A stretch of DNA of 64,000 bases from Candidatus Firestoneibacteriota bacterium (lineage in GTDB: Bacteria > Oederibacteriota > D2-FULL-39-29 > CAIOVX01). The translations under genes were made by a program, and so were the position numbers. The DNA lies in the NCBI GenBank assembly GCA_903861835.1, contig CAIOVX010000027.1:22653-86652 (forward strand), in the 5' to 3' direction. A model generated the notes under the pieces. It did no database searches, had not been told where the DNA came from, and saw only the letters and a list, made by a program, of their open reading frames with translations. Within the stretch, counting starts at the first letter, position 1. Each line of letters begins with the position of its first letter. Below are positions 1 through 8,569 of the stretch, piece after piece.

Positions 1-810
1 CTCGTCGCTTTTCTCGCGGGGTTAATCCCCGGGCTTATTATGGCAGTTCTTCTTTCGAGGGGACTGTCCTATTTTGCGTTTTTCAAGGACGAAAGGTTTG
101 CTTTTCTGCCTATCGCGATCAACATGCTTTGCCTCTATTTCGGCATAGCTCTGGCTCTTAATAAAAAAGAAGAGATACTCGGCTTTAAGCTGCCGCTCGG
201 TCTCGGGAAAAGCGGCTTTGCGCCTAAAGTGCTGGATACCAGCGTAATCATAGACGGGCGGGTGGCAGAAGTGCTGGCTATCGGCTTTCTTGACGGCGAG
301 ATCATTGTTCCCCGCTTCGTTCTGCACGAGCTTCAGCTAATCGCGGATTCTCCGGACGCCACAAAGAGGAACCGCGGCAGAAGAGGGCTGGACATCTTGA
401 ACCAGATGCAGAAAGTTTCGCCCAATGTGAAAGTTTATGACGATGATTTTCCGGATGTAAACGGGGTTGACCAGAAGCTTATCAAGATGGGAAAAAAATA
501 CAACGCGAAAGTGGTGACGAACGATTTCAATCTCAACAAAGTCGCGGAGGTGGAAAAGGTAAAGGTCTTGAATCTCAACGACCTTTCCAACGCGGTAAAG
601 CCGATAGTTCTTCCCGGCGAAATGATGAAAGTGAAAATACTCAAAGAAGGCAAGGAAGCCCAGCAGGGCGTCGCGTATCTGGATGACGGCACTATGATTG
701 TTGTCGATGGCGCGAAGAATCACATTAACCAAACGCTGGACATTGTTATCACCTCGGTGATACAAACCTCGGCGGGCAGGATGATTTTCTCAAAGAAAAA
801 GGAGGACTAA
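1..810 (+). CDS. PIN/TRAM-domain membrane protein, YacL-like (5' partial)
   Basis: The reading frame is open from base 1, so the gene begins upstream; the ATG at 40 lies inside a hydrophobic stretch and is not the true start. Visible order: the end of a membrane region (to about base 190), a PIN nuclease-like domain opening with LDTSVIIDGRV (first acidic site), a basic segment KRNRGRRGLD, VVTNDFNLNK near its end, and a C-terminal TRAM-like part ending in KKKED. This order, membrane helices then PIN then TRAM, is that of the YacL/PilT-N-terminal family, predicted RNases or RNA-binding proteins of unknown substrate. In many bacteria the gene lies just upstream of ispD, as here. The stop codon shares one base with the ispD start. 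Confidence 0.85.
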   Translation, partial: LVAFLAGLIPGLIMAVLLSRGLSYFAFFKDERFAFLPIAINMLCLYFGIALALNKKEEILGFKLPLGLGKSGFAPKVLDTSVIIDGRVAEVLAIGFLDGEIIVPRFVLHELQLIADSPDATKRNRGRRGLDILNQMQKVSPNVKVYDDDFPDVNGVDQKLIKMGKKYNAKVVTNDFNLNKVAEVEKVKVLNLNDLSNAVKPIVLPGEMMKVKILKEGKEAQQGVAYLDDGTMIVVDGAKNHINQTLDIVITSVIQTSAGRMIFSKKKED

Positions 811-1469
811 TGATAATTGCCTCCGCCATAATCGTCGCGGCCGGCTCCTCAAAGAGGATGGGCGGCAAGACGAACAAACCATATATAGAAATAAACGGCA
901 AGCCGATGCTGGCCTACTCGCTGGAAGTTTTTGCGCAGGTGCCGGATATAAAGGAAGTGCTGGTGGCGGTGCGCGCAGATGATGAAGCCGCGTGCAAGGC
1001 GCTAATCCGCAAGGGAAAGTTCGGGAATGTACGGCTGGTGATAGGCGGAAAAGAGCGGCAGGATTCCGTCGCCAACGCCCTTAAAAAAGTAAGAAAAGAC
1101 TGCAGGGCCGTGCTTATCCACGACGCCGCAAGGCCCTACATAACGCCGGATCTTGTAAGCAGGCTGTTGCTCTCGGCAGAAAAACACAGGGCCGTGCTCC
1201 CCGTCATCCCCATTAAAGACACCGTAAAGCGCTCGATGAACGGCAAGTATGTGGATGAAACTTTAGACAGGAAGCAATTGTTCCTTGCCCAGACCCCGCA
1301 GGTTTTTGATTACCGCCTGCTTATCCGCGCCTACGAGCGCGCTCACGATGAAGGTTACTACGGAACTGATGATGCGAGCCTGGTGGAGCGCCTCGGAATC
1401 CCGGTGATGATATTTCCCGGAGAAGAGGGGAATATGAAGATTACGGTGAAAGAAGATATTGTAAAGTGA
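810..1469 (+). CDS. ispD: 2-C-methyl-D-erythritol 4-phosphate cytidylyltransferase
   Basis: IspD transfers CMP from CTP to methylerythritol phosphate, the third step of the MEP isoprenoid pathway. The 219-residue protein has the cytidylyltransferase N-terminus IIVAAGSSKRMGG with the CTP-binding Gly-rich loop, NKPYIEINGKPML, then the family motifs HDAARPYI and QTPQVF, and the TDDASLVE segment near the end. Length is normal for IspD (about 220-235). The ATG overlaps the stop of the PIN/TRAM gene (TAATG), so translation is probably coupled. The partner ispF is about 7.4 kb downstream rather than adjacent or fused. Confidence 0.95.
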   Translation: MIIASAIIVAAGSSKRMGGKTNKPYIEINGKPMLAYSLEVFAQVPDIKEVLVAVRADDEAACKALIRKGKFGNVRLVIGGKERQDSVANALKKVRKDCRAVLIHDAARPYITPDLVSRLLLSAEKHRAVLPVIPIKDTVKRSMNGKYVDETLDRKQLFLAQTPQVFDYRLLIRAYERAHDEGYYGTDDASLVERLGIPVMIFPGEEGNMKITVKEDIVK

Positions 1470-1569
1470 TCAGAAGGATTTCCAAGAGAGATTACGCAGA
1501 TTAAAGCAATCATGCGGCGTAGAGAGATTGCAATCCAAGGTTTCGCATCAGGGTCGCCGGGGGGTTGTT

Positions 1570-2091
1570 GTGGCAAAGAATGATCGGCCGGATATAAAGA
1601 TACCCTATTCCGGAAAACACCTTTACACGGACATCGCGATCCTCGCCATTGTGCTGTTTATGGCCGGCGCGGCTCTTGTTGCCGCGGGGGCGGTTCAACC
1701 GTCGGAGCAACTTCCTTCGCATTTTGACCTGTTCGGAAACCCGGACGGGTATATTTCCGGCCGCCAGCTCCTGCGCGTCCTGCTTGTTCCGGTATTTATG
1801 GCGCTGCTCTTTCCCGCGCTATTTTCCGTGCTGAGGCTCTTCCCGCGCCGCTTCAACTATCCGGTAACCATAACCCCTCTAAACGCCGCGAAACAATATC
1901 AAATATCCGTGGACAGGCTTTATGAAATAAAACTCGCCATGAGCGTTCTTTTCGCCTGCATGGAAGGGGCAATGATCTATTCTATTTTCACAAAACACGG
2001 TTATTATATCTTTGCTTGCCTTTTTCCCGCGCTCTTTTGGGTGTTTTGGATAATCGCAAAGGGTTTCAGGGAATCGGTAAAATACAGGTAG
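1570..2091 (+). CDS. DUF1648-like integral membrane protein
   Basis: The protein has four hydrophobic segments. After the first comes SEQLPSHFDLFGNPDGY, the hallmark of DUF1648 (LPxHFxxxGxPDGY), a short motif found in SdpI-like and other small membrane proteins of unknown role. I place the start at the GTG at 1570, which follows a run of six G residues usable as a ribosome-binding site; an in-frame TTG at 1528 would add 14 residues but reads through repeat-like sequence. The next gene starts 16 bases downstream. Function is not known. Confidence 0.65.
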   Translation: MAKNDRPDIKIPYSGKHLYTDIAILAIVLFMAGAALVAAGAVQPSEQLPSHFDLFGNPDGYISGRQLLRVLLVPVFMALLFPALFSVLRLFPRRFNYPVTITPLNAAKQYQISVDRLYEIKLAMSVLFACMEGAMIYSIFTKHGYYIFACLFPALFWVFWIIAKGFRESVKYR

Positions 2092-2107
2092 CCTGAGGGC
2101 TCAGAGA

Positions 2108-2788
2108 GTGAAGATGGAAAACAAATCCGTTTACTATTCCGTCATATTTGCTGTTTGCGCCGTTCTGGCGGGTTCGGCTTACAACGGATTTTTTCTTCTT
2201 TTAACCCGTGATTTTCATCCGTGGCTCTTTCTCCTGCATGCGGTTCTTGTGTCGTCGTCCGGCGCCGCGCTTTATTTTATCGCGAGGCATCCTATTATCA
2301 AGATCTTTTTAAGTCTCTTGCTTTCGGCTTTTCTGGTTTTTGCAAACGTGAATATTATGCAGGTACCCGTTGAGCAGTATGAGAAGCAGAGCGCGGACCT
2401 TAAAGGCGCTTTCGCGCAGTGCGCGTGGTCTATTGACTTTTTTTTCAGGGAGAAAGGGGCGCTGCCTTCGGGGATGAGCGAGCTCGCCGAATTTGACAAG
2501 AAAGTCCAGAATTATCCAGATCCTTTTTCAGACGGCAAGGCCTTGCTCGGGTTTGTCAGGCTGGGAGAAAAGAAGTACCTGCTCTACAGCATCGGTCCGG
2601 ACGGCATAGACGATAAAGGTGAATTAAGGACGGCGCCGGATTTTAATTTTAACGCTTACAGGTTTCCCTGGCTGGTGATGTTTCTTGGAGAGAGCCTGAG
2701 GAGCGCGGCAATCCCGAAAGACAGTGCTCGCGGGGATGTTGTCGAGGAGCGAGAAGTTACGCCGCTTCCGCCTAAAGCCCGCAAATGA
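2108..2788 (+). CDS. Membrane protein with pseudopilin-like C-terminal segment
   Basis: This 226-residue protein begins with about three hydrophobic helices (residues about 10-90), followed by a soluble domain. In that domain, YLLYSIGPDGIDDKGE resembles the C-terminal motif of type II secretion pseudopilins and their relatives (YSxGPDGxDD), a calcium-loop-like signature. There is no pilin-type leader, so it is not a pseudopilin itself. The start is GTG 2108 or ATG 2114, two codons apart. It overlaps the DUF72 gene by four bases (ATGA). Function unknown. Confidence 0.65.
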   Translation: MKMENKSVYYSVIFAVCAVLAGSAYNGFFLLLTRDFHPWLFLLHAVLVSSSGAALYFIARHPIIKIFLSLLLSAFLVFANVNIMQVPVEQYEKQSADLKGAFAQCAWSIDFFFREKGALPSGMSELAEFDKKVQNYPDPFSDGKALLGFVRLGEKKYLLYSIGPDGIDDKGELRTAPDFNFNAYRFPWLVMFLGESLRSAAIPKDSARGDVVEEREVTPLPPKARK

Positions 2789-3597
2789 TAAAGATAGGCA
2801 CTTCAGGCTTTACTTTCCCCGACTGGGTAGGAACGGCCTATCCTGCCGGTTTGAAAAAAACAGAGATGTTCTCCTGGTATGTTAACGAGTTCAAGTTTGA
2901 CACGGTGGAACTCAACTATACTTATTACGTAATGCCTTCCGAAAAAACCTGCCTGGGTTTGCTTTCCAAATCCGGAAAAGAGTTCAGTTTTTCTGTCAAA
3001 GCGAACCGCGGTATGACCCACGATCCTTTTGACCCGCGCCTGAAAAAAAAACCATCCCTTAGGGCCGCCGCGGAAACTACCGCTAAGTTTGCGCAGGGAC
3101 TCCGGCCGCTTAAGGACGCAGGACAGCTTGGCAGCGTGCTTCTCCAATTTCCCGTATTTTTCACGCCTTCTCCGCAGAGCGCGGATTTCATATTGCAGTG
3201 CAAATACATAATGAAGGGGATTCCGCTGGTTGTTGAGTTCCGGCACAGGGCTTGGGCCCAAGCCGAGACTTTTGAGTTCCTGCGCAAAAACAACCTGGGG
3301 TATTGCGCCGTGGACGAGCCGCAGCTTGACCGGCTGATGCCGTTCCTTCCGGAGGTGACTTCAGAGACGGCCTATTTGAGGTTTCACGGAAGGAATACAA
3401 ACTGGTTTTCCTCGCCGCTCGAAGTCAGGTATGATTATCTATACAAAGAGGAGGAACTGAGACGTTTTCTGCCGGAGATAAAAAGGATGGAAGCGAAATG
3501 CAAAACTATTTATGTCTATTTCAATAACTGCCATATGGGAGCGGCGGTAAGAAACGCAAGGGAAATTAAAGAATACATGAAAGAAAATGCCGAATAA
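2785..3597 (+). CDS. DUF72 family TIM-barrel protein
   Basis: The 270-residue protein starts IKIGTSGFTFPDW and continues with FDTVELNYTYYVMPSE, FSVKANRGMTHD, LLQFPVFFTPS, VVEFRHRAW and TAYLRFHGRN, which are the successive conserved strands of the DUF72 (YecE) family. The fold is a TIM barrel related to sugar isomerases; the reaction is not established. It overlaps the upstream gene by ATGA, so the pair is cotranscribed. Its stop is followed directly by a 9-bp-period repeat array. Confidence 0.88.
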   Translation: MIKIGTSGFTFPDWVGTAYPAGLKKTEMFSWYVNEFKFDTVELNYTYYVMPSEKTCLGLLSKSGKEFSFSVKANRGMTHDPFDPRLKKKPSLRAAAETTAKFAQGLRPLKDAGQLGSVLLQFPVFFTPSPQSADFILQCKYIMKGIPLVVEFRHRAWAQAETFEFLRKNNLGYCAVDEPQLDRLMPFLPEVTSETAYLRFHGRNTNWFSSPLEVRYDYLYKEEELRRFLPEIKRMEAKCKTIYVYFNNCHMGAAVRNAREIKEYMKENAE

Positions 3598-3599
3598 TG

Positions 3600-3709
3600 T
3601 TTTTAACGTTCTTAACGTTTGTAACGTTTATAACGTAAACCAGGTCCTTGTTTTGCAATTGACTTACGTTATAAACGTTATGAACCTTATAAACGTTACA
3701 AACTTTTAT
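3600..3709. repeat. Inverted pair of 9-bp-period arrays (family A)
   Basis: Between two convergent genes the left arm (3600-3640) is made of units AACGTTNNT ending in AACGTAAAC, and the right arm (about 3664-3709) is the same type of array in the other orientation. The spacer is about 22 bases. Read from the GNAT gene on the minus strand, the right arm begins AAAAGTTTGTAACGTT, and the gene's TAA stop is inside that motif. Confidence 0.8.
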
Positions 3710-4178
3710 ACTTAGATACCGGCATCGCTAAGTGCAGCTGAGCCGATACTTCCTCAAAGCCGAACTCGCGGTAAAGCTTAAAAGCGCCTTTGTTATGCGC
3801 CAGAACTTCTATTCGCATCAATTTCATCCCGGAAGCCTTAATATATTGAAGAGCGTAATGCAAAAGTTCTTTTCCTATTCCCTTCCCCTGGTATTCCGGA
3901 AGAACAGCGAGATGGGGTATTCTGCCGGTGGAAAAGTCTCTGTCTATGGCTGTAGTGATAAAGCCGGCTATTTTTTCGTCTACGACTTTGACAAAAACCC
4001 CCTGCGGGTTCTGGGCAAGGTCCCGGCGGATATCTGCAGCTTTGCGGTCTATCCAGGGCATCCCGGTCAGCTGTCCGAAATGGTCTTCTATGGATTTGTC
4101 TATAGAGACCTTTTCAAAGGTTATCCTGATGATTTCTATGAGGGCGTCTAGCTCTTCTGGTTTGGCTGTGCGTATCAT
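3696..4178 (-). CDS. GNAT family N-acetyltransferase
   Basis: The 160-residue protein has the GNAT fold: an N-terminal IRTAKPEELDALIEII strand and helix, the central strand IPHLAVLPEYQGKGIGKELL with the acetyl-CoA pyrophosphate loop (Q-G-K-G-I-G), and a C-terminal VLAHNKGAFKLYREFGFEE segment. It resembles RimI-like acetyltransferases, but the substrate cannot be told. The gene is convergent with the DUF72 gene. Its last codons and stop lie inside the family A repeat, so the final few residues (KSL) are encoded by repeat sequence. Confidence 0.88.
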   Translation of the reverse strand: MIRTAKPEELDALIEIIRITFEKVSIDKSIEDHFGQLTGMPWIDRKAADIRRDLAQNPQGVFVKVVDEKIAGFITTAIDRDFSTGRIPHLAVLPEYQGKGIGKELLHYALQYIKASGMKLMRIEVLAHNKGAFKLYREFGFEEVSAQLHLAMPVSKYKSL

Positions 4179-4260
4179 AGGGAGATAATATCAGAAAGCG
4201 GACGCAGCTTCAACTCAAACAGCATAAAAGGCTTTGTTTAAAAGCTTTTCCTGTTTCTGG

Positions 4261-4289
4261 TTGAAAAACCCCGTATTCTCTGCTAAATT
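4261..4289 (+). promoter_or_regulatory. Sigma70-type promoter
   Basis: TTGAAA (4261-4266), a 17-base spacer, then TAAATT (4284-4289), placed about 50 bases upstream of the aminotransferase start and its AGGAGG site. Confidence 0.6.
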
Positions 4290-4338
4290 AGAGTTGAGTT
4301 GCAAGAAGCAGAAAAAGGAAGGCATTTCAGGAGGAGTA

Positions 4339-5535
4339 ATGGCTTACGGATACGCGAAAAGAATGAGCAGGCTCGGCACCGAAAACGCATTTGTTGTGCT
4401 CGCCCAGGTTAAAAAACTTATGGCCCAGGGCAGGGACATAATAAGTTTCGGACTCGGAGAGCCGGATTTTGACACTCCCGTAAATATAAAAGAAGCCGCG
4501 ATAAAAGCTTTGAAGGCAGGCCAGACAAAATACGGCCCGTCCGCAGGAATACTTCCGCTTCGGGAAATAATAGCAAAAGAAGCCGGAAAGATCAGGGGGA
4601 TTGAAATAGACCCTGATGAAATAGTCGTGACCCCCGGCGCTAAACCCATAATCTTTGACGCTGTGCTCGCGCTGGTTGACGAAGGCGACGAAGTAATATA
4701 TCCCAATCCCGGCTACCCTATATATGAATCCGTGGCGAATTTCGTGGGCGCGAAGAGCGTCGCGCTGCCCCTGTGGGAGAGCAAAGGGTTCAGTTTTGAC
4801 ATAGCGGACCTCAAAAAGCTGGTGAACAAGAATACCAAAGTTATCTTCATCAACTCCCCGCAGAATCCGACCGGCGGAGTGATTTCCTATGACGACCTGA
4901 AAGCCATAGCAGAGCTGGCCATCAAGTACGACTGCTGGGTGATCTCGGACGAGGTCTACGGCAAGATAATTTACGGCGAAAAGTTCCACTCCATAGTTTC
5001 AATACCCGGCATGAAGGAAAGAACGATCGTGGTCGACGGCTTCTCCAAGACCTATGCGATGACCGGCTGGAGACTGGGCTACGGAATAATGCCGAAAGAA
5101 CTGGCTGCCTACATCGCAAAAATTGAGACTAATGCGGATTCCTGCACCAACACCTTTGTGCAGTTCGGAGGCATCGAAGCGCTCGTCGGGCCGCAGGACG
5201 CTTCGGAAAAGATGGTAGCTGAATTCGAAAAACGCAGCAAATTGATAGTTGAGTTGCTCAACGACATAAAAGGCGTTTCGTGCATACAGCCGAAGGGCGC
5301 TTTCTATGTGTTCCCGAACGTGACGAAGGCCTGCGCGAATCTCGGCTTTAAGGACGCGAGAGAACTGCAGGAATACTTATTGGACAAAGCAGATGTCGCA
5401 GTGCTCGCGAGGACTTTCTTCGGCCCCAAGAACGAAGGGGAGAAGGACGAATACATCAGGCTCTCCTATGTAACGTCGGAAGAGAAAATCAGGGAAGGGT
5501 TGAAGAGAATGAAGAAGGCGATAGAGAAGAAATAA
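4339..5535 (+). CDS. Class I/II pyridoxal-phosphate aminotransferase
   Basis: This 398-residue protein is of the aspartate aminotransferase superfamily. It shows IISFGLGEPDFDTPVN, the tyrosine-containing KYGPSAGILPLRE segment, SPQNPTGG (substrate and cofactor asparagine), ISDEVYGKI (cofactor aspartate), and the lysine motif VVDGFSKTYAMTGWRLGY, where SKT carries the PLP Schiff-base lysine. The start is the ATG at 4339, preceded by AGGAGG; the open frame extends upstream, but without a site. Closest to archaeal-type or class Ib aspartate/aromatic transaminases; exact substrate unresolved. It stands alone with its own promoter. Confidence 0.92.
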   Translation: MAYGYAKRMSRLGTENAFVVLAQVKKLMAQGRDIISFGLGEPDFDTPVNIKEAAIKALKAGQTKYGPSAGILPLREIIAKEAGKIRGIEIDPDEIVVTPGAKPIIFDAVLALVDEGDEVIYPNPGYPIYESVANFVGAKSVALPLWESKGFSFDIADLKKLVNKNTKVIFINSPQNPTGGVISYDDLKAIAELAIKYDCWVISDEVYGKIIYGEKFHSIVSIPGMKERTIVVDGFSKTYAMTGWRLGYGIMPKELAAYIAKIETNADSCTNTFVQFGGIEALVGPQDASEKMVAEFEKRSKLIVELLNDIKGVSCIQPKGAFYVFPNVTKACANLGFKDARELQEYLLDKADVAVLARTFFGPKNEGEKDEYIRLSYVTSEEKIREGLKRMKKAIEKK

Positions 5536-5820
5536 AAGTTTATAACGTTCATAACGTTTGTAACGTAAACAGGAAAAGCAAAAGTTTATAAGCCACAGCT
5601 TCGCTGTGTCTTGTTTTGATAGGTAGGATATATTTCATGCCAGACTACGTCTGGCATAGCAAAATAACGTTCATAACGTTTATAACGTTTGTAACGTAAA
5701 CAGGAAAAGCAAAAGTTTGTGGTTTGTAAAGTTTGTAAGGTTTATAAGCCGCACTTCGTGCGTCTTGTTCAATAAAAAGTTCATAAGGTTCATAAAGTTT
5801 GTAACGTAAACATTAAAGAC
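5536..5820. repeat. Tandem family A arrays with small hairpins
   Basis: This gap without a gene holds at least three direct modules, each starting AAAAGTTT, running through 9-bp AACGTTNNT units and ending AACGTAAAC followed by AGGAAAAGC. Between modules sit compact palindromes: CACAGC-TTC-GCTGTG (about 5596-5610), ATGCCAGAC-TAC-GTCTGGCAT (about 5637-5657) and GCAC-TTC-GTGC (about 5751-5761). The first array begins at the stop of the aminotransferase gene. No promoter or RNA gene is evident. Confidence 0.75.
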
Positions 5821-5899
5821 TAGAAAACAAACGTTCTTAGTGTTAACAGAAAAGATCAGAAACAACAGAAAGTGTGAACAAAGTGGGGATGAAATTTTA

Positions 5900-6823
5900 A
5901 TGCTGAAGCCGAAGAAAGATACACAGATACAGGCCATTATGAGCAGGACCGTGATTACCGCGCAGAAGGAAGCGTCAGTAACCGATATCTGCAGATTGAT
6001 GGAAGCGAGCCATATCGGCTCGGTAGTAATAGTAAAGGATCGCCACCCGCTTGGCATGCTGACGGAGCGAGATGTGGTAAATGCTATCGCAAAGTCAGGG
6101 CATGGAGCGCTAAATTCTCAGGCCCAGCACATAATGAAAACCCCGGTTTTTTCTATGCAGCCGCGGCAGAGCATCAAGAAAGCTATAGAATTCATGATCT
6201 CAAAAAGGATACGCCGTTTGCCGGTAGTTGAGAATCATAGGCTTGCAGGCATCATCACTTACGGCGATATTTTGCGGGCGGTCCAAAAAGAAGTTGCAGA
6301 TATGGAACTGCAGACGGAGCAGCTCAAGATAGAAGTCCAGAAGGACGGGCTTACAAAGTTTTACACACAGAAGTACTTCAAGATACTGCTGGAAAAAGAA
6401 GTGGAGCGCGCGAAAAGGTTCGGCGGCGTTCTCTCTTTGATTATGATAGATGTTGACCATTTCAAGAAGATTAACGACACTTTTGGTCACGATGCGGGCG
6501 ATTATATTCTCCACAAAGTTTCCTTGCTGATAAGCCATAACACCCGCAAAATAAATATTATCGGGCGGTACGGCGGAGACGAGTTCGCGATAGTAGCCCC
6601 CATCAGCGACATACGGGGCGCCCAGCGCCTCGCAGAGAGATTGCGTCAGTTTGTCAGCCAGACTAAGTTCATGTATAACGGCAAGCAGATAAAGACCTCG
6701 CTAAGCGTCGGGGTTGCGGCCTGGGACAAAGCCATAACTACCGGACGCGACCTTATTATAAAGACGGATAAGGCGCTCTACAAAGCCAAACACGGCGGAC
6801 GCGACCGTGTCAGTGTAAGTTAG
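5900..6823 (+). CDS. CBS-pair diguanylate cyclase (GGDEF)
   Basis: The product (307 residues from the ATG at 5900; an upstream GTG at 5840 would add 20) has two N-terminal CBS domains, seen as IMSRTVITAQKEASVTDI ... LGMLTERDVV and IMKTPVFSMQPRQSIKKA ... RRLPVVENHRLAGIITYGDIL. A GGDEF domain follows, with DGLTKFYTQKYF, DVDHFKKINDTFGHDAGD and the intact active-site motif YGGDEF. It should make cyclic-di-GMP, with the CBS pair as a regulatory module that in other proteins binds adenine nucleotides. No membrane segment, so cytoplasmic. The product-inhibition site RxxD is not obvious before GGDEF. Confidence 0.92.
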   Translation: MLKPKKDTQIQAIMSRTVITAQKEASVTDICRLMEASHIGSVVIVKDRHPLGMLTERDVVNAIAKSGHGALNSQAQHIMKTPVFSMQPRQSIKKAIEFMISKRIRRLPVVENHRLAGIITYGDILRAVQKEVADMELQTEQLKIEVQKDGLTKFYTQKYFKILLEKEVERAKRFGGVLSLIMIDVDHFKKINDTFGHDAGDYILHKVSLLISHNTRKINIIGRYGGDEFAIVAPISDIRGAQRLAERLRQFVSQTKFMYNGKQIKTSLSVGVAAWDKAITTGRDLIIKTDKALYKAKHGGRDRVSVS

Positions 6824-6921
6824 ATTGCGCAGATTATAAAAGAGATTGCACGGATCAGGATACGGATTAATACGTGTAAGCGCCCTCGAAATCCGCGTAA
6901 TCAGGTTTCAAAGGGGACAAA

Positions 6922-7857
6922 ATGAAAAAAGCCTCTGTCGTATTTGCCCTCCTCCTTGCCTCTTTGTGTGTTACCGCCCAGAGTTCAAAGAATATTTACC
7001 GCGTGAACATTTTCAATTTTTATGAAGAGTTCGTGGCTATCAAAGAAGTGACGATTGCAAATGACCGCATATTCTTTTTCAGTTCTCTTACCAACCAGCT
7101 TTCCTGCTACGGAGCAACCGACAAGAAAAAACTCTGGGAAGTTGGGGTCAAGAGCCTCAAAATGTTTAGGAATTATTACGGGCTTACTTGCGACAAGCTG
7201 GGGCGCTGCATTCTCGTGGCGAGGCAGGACAAGGGCGTAAAGGTTCTGGAGTTCTCAAACGTGGGCCATTTTGCCGGCGAGCATGTTTTTCCGGAGCTCG
7301 ACGGAAAAAACGAAAAGTTTTCTTTGCTGAACGGCAAAATAATGTACGCCGGTAAAGAAGTGGGAAAGCTGAATACCAAACTTGTTTTTACCGTGGAAGA
7401 GCGGAATAAGATTGCGGACGCTGTTGTAAAGACAGGTAAGCCCGCTCGAAAAAACGCGAGAGAATGGCAGGTTCCGGTTACAGTGGAGATGGAAGGCGTA
7501 AAGGTGGGCGGCTTTATCCTGCCTTTAAAATATAAAGAGGCGACGGTTGTTATGTCTGCCGAGGGGATACGGGCTGATAATTCCGGAAGGATATATCTGC
7601 ACACGGTCATAATAAAAGATCTGAAAAACGGGCAGGACGAGCCGATAAAGAATACCGCCGAATTCAGGAACGAACTGCACATAACTGATATCGCCGGCAA
7701 GCTCCTTCTTGAAACAGAACCGGTAGACGCAATTGTTTCGATTATCAAGGTAGATGACGACGGCAAAGTCTGCGAAGTGTATAAAAAAAGGGACCCGGAT
7801 AAAAAAACAAATGTATTTCGCATATATTACTGGTACATAAAAGAGGCGCTGCGATGA
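6922..7857 (+). CDS. Secreted protein of unknown function
   Basis: The 311-residue product opens with a clear signal peptide (about residues 1-19, KK then a hydrophobic core, ending VTAQ). The rest is beta-rich with no motif I recognise; segments such as DRIFFFSSLTNQLSCYGATDKKKLWEV suggest a propeller-like or quinoprotein-like repeat, but this is weak. The start is ATG 6922 after AAAGGGGA. It overlaps the next gene by four bases (ATGA), tying it to a polyprenol-kinase-like membrane protein. Function not assigned. Confidence 0.7.
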   Translation: MKKASVVFALLLASLCVTAQSSKNIYRVNIFNFYEEFVAIKEVTIANDRIFFFSSLTNQLSCYGATDKKKLWEVGVKSLKMFRNYYGLTCDKLGRCILVARQDKGVKVLEFSNVGHFAGEHVFPELDGKNEKFSLLNGKIMYAGKEVGKLNTKLVFTVEERNKIADAVVKTGKPARKNAREWQVPVTVEMEGVKVGGFILPLKYKEATVVMSAEGIRADNSGRIYLHTVIIKDLKNGQDEPIKNTAEFRNELHITDIAGKLLLETEPVDAIVSIIKVDDDGKVCEVYKKRDPDKKTNVFRIYYWYIKEALR

Positions 7858-8555
7858 AGAAGGGCGTGAGGCCCTCAAGGGCCTGGAATTTTAAGAAGGA
7901 GCTGATCAGGAAATCGATTCATCTCGCGGCTGTAAGCTTCCTTATTCTTTATGTGCTGATCGCGAATACGGTCAACCATAAAATCGGCCTGCTTGCCCTT
8001 TCCTTCATGCTGATAATACTTTTTGAACTGGAATTTGTGAGGATTGAACTCGGAGCAAAAATAGGTTTTATGCGCAAGCTCTGGGCCTACAGAAGAGACA
8101 AAGAAAAGGAGCATCTGGGCGGGGAGATTTATTTCCTCATCGGTTCAATAATAGTGCTTGCCGTTTTTGATCTGCGCATCGCGGCCGCTGCAATACTTAT
8201 GACAACTTTCGGGGATCTGGCTGCCGCTGTTATTGGAACGCGTTTTGGCCGGACCTGGATTATGAAGGACCGCGCACTTGAAGGAATACTCGCGGAATTC
8301 TTTGTGGACCTCTTTGTGGGGTTTTTGGTCTTGCGCACGCCGACGCTTGTGCACGGCAAGCTTGAAATGTGGTGGGTTCATCACCTGACTCCGCTCGGCG
8401 ACCCGCTGTGGATTCCCATAATAGTCATGGCGGTAACCGCTACCGTTGTTGAAACGGTTATCCGCAAGCTCGACGATAATCTGCTCGTGCCGGTCTTCGC
8501 GGGTTTTAACGGGGAAATAGTACTTTTGCTTATGATGTATATGAATAAAATATAA
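7854..8555 (+). CDS. SEC59/dolichol-kinase-like membrane protein
   Basis: The 233-residue protein has several membrane helices and the features of the CTP-dependent polyprenol/phytol/dolichol kinase family, itself related to phosphatidate cytidylyltransferases. It has an N-terminal ELIRKSIHLAAVSF with the conserved RK..H, and the cytoplasmic loop FGDLAAAVIGTRFGRTWIMKDRALEGILAEFFVD, which matches the family's nucleotide-binding loop (GD..A..G...G......KS.EG). A role in phosphorylating a prenol or diacylglycerol is likely; the exact lipid is unknown. It is translationally coupled to the secreted protein upstream. Confidence 0.8.
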   Translation: MKKGVRPSRAWNFKKELIRKSIHLAAVSFLILYVLIANTVNHKIGLLALSFMLIILFELEFVRIELGAKIGFMRKLWAYRRDKEKEHLGGEIYFLIGSIIVLAVFDLRIAAAAILMTTFGDLAAAVIGTRFGRTWIMKDRALEGILAEFFVDLFVGFLVLRTPTLVHGKLEMWWVHHLTPLGDPLWIPIIVMAVTATVVETVIRKLDDNLLVPVFAGFNGEIVLLLMMYMNKI

Positions 8556-8569
8556 GAGTTTATGCGCTT

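Noticed and set aside
5536..5820. CRISPR array
   Set aside because: Units are 9 bp, contiguous and degenerate, with no 25-40 bp spacers and no cas genes; the same holds for the other arrays.
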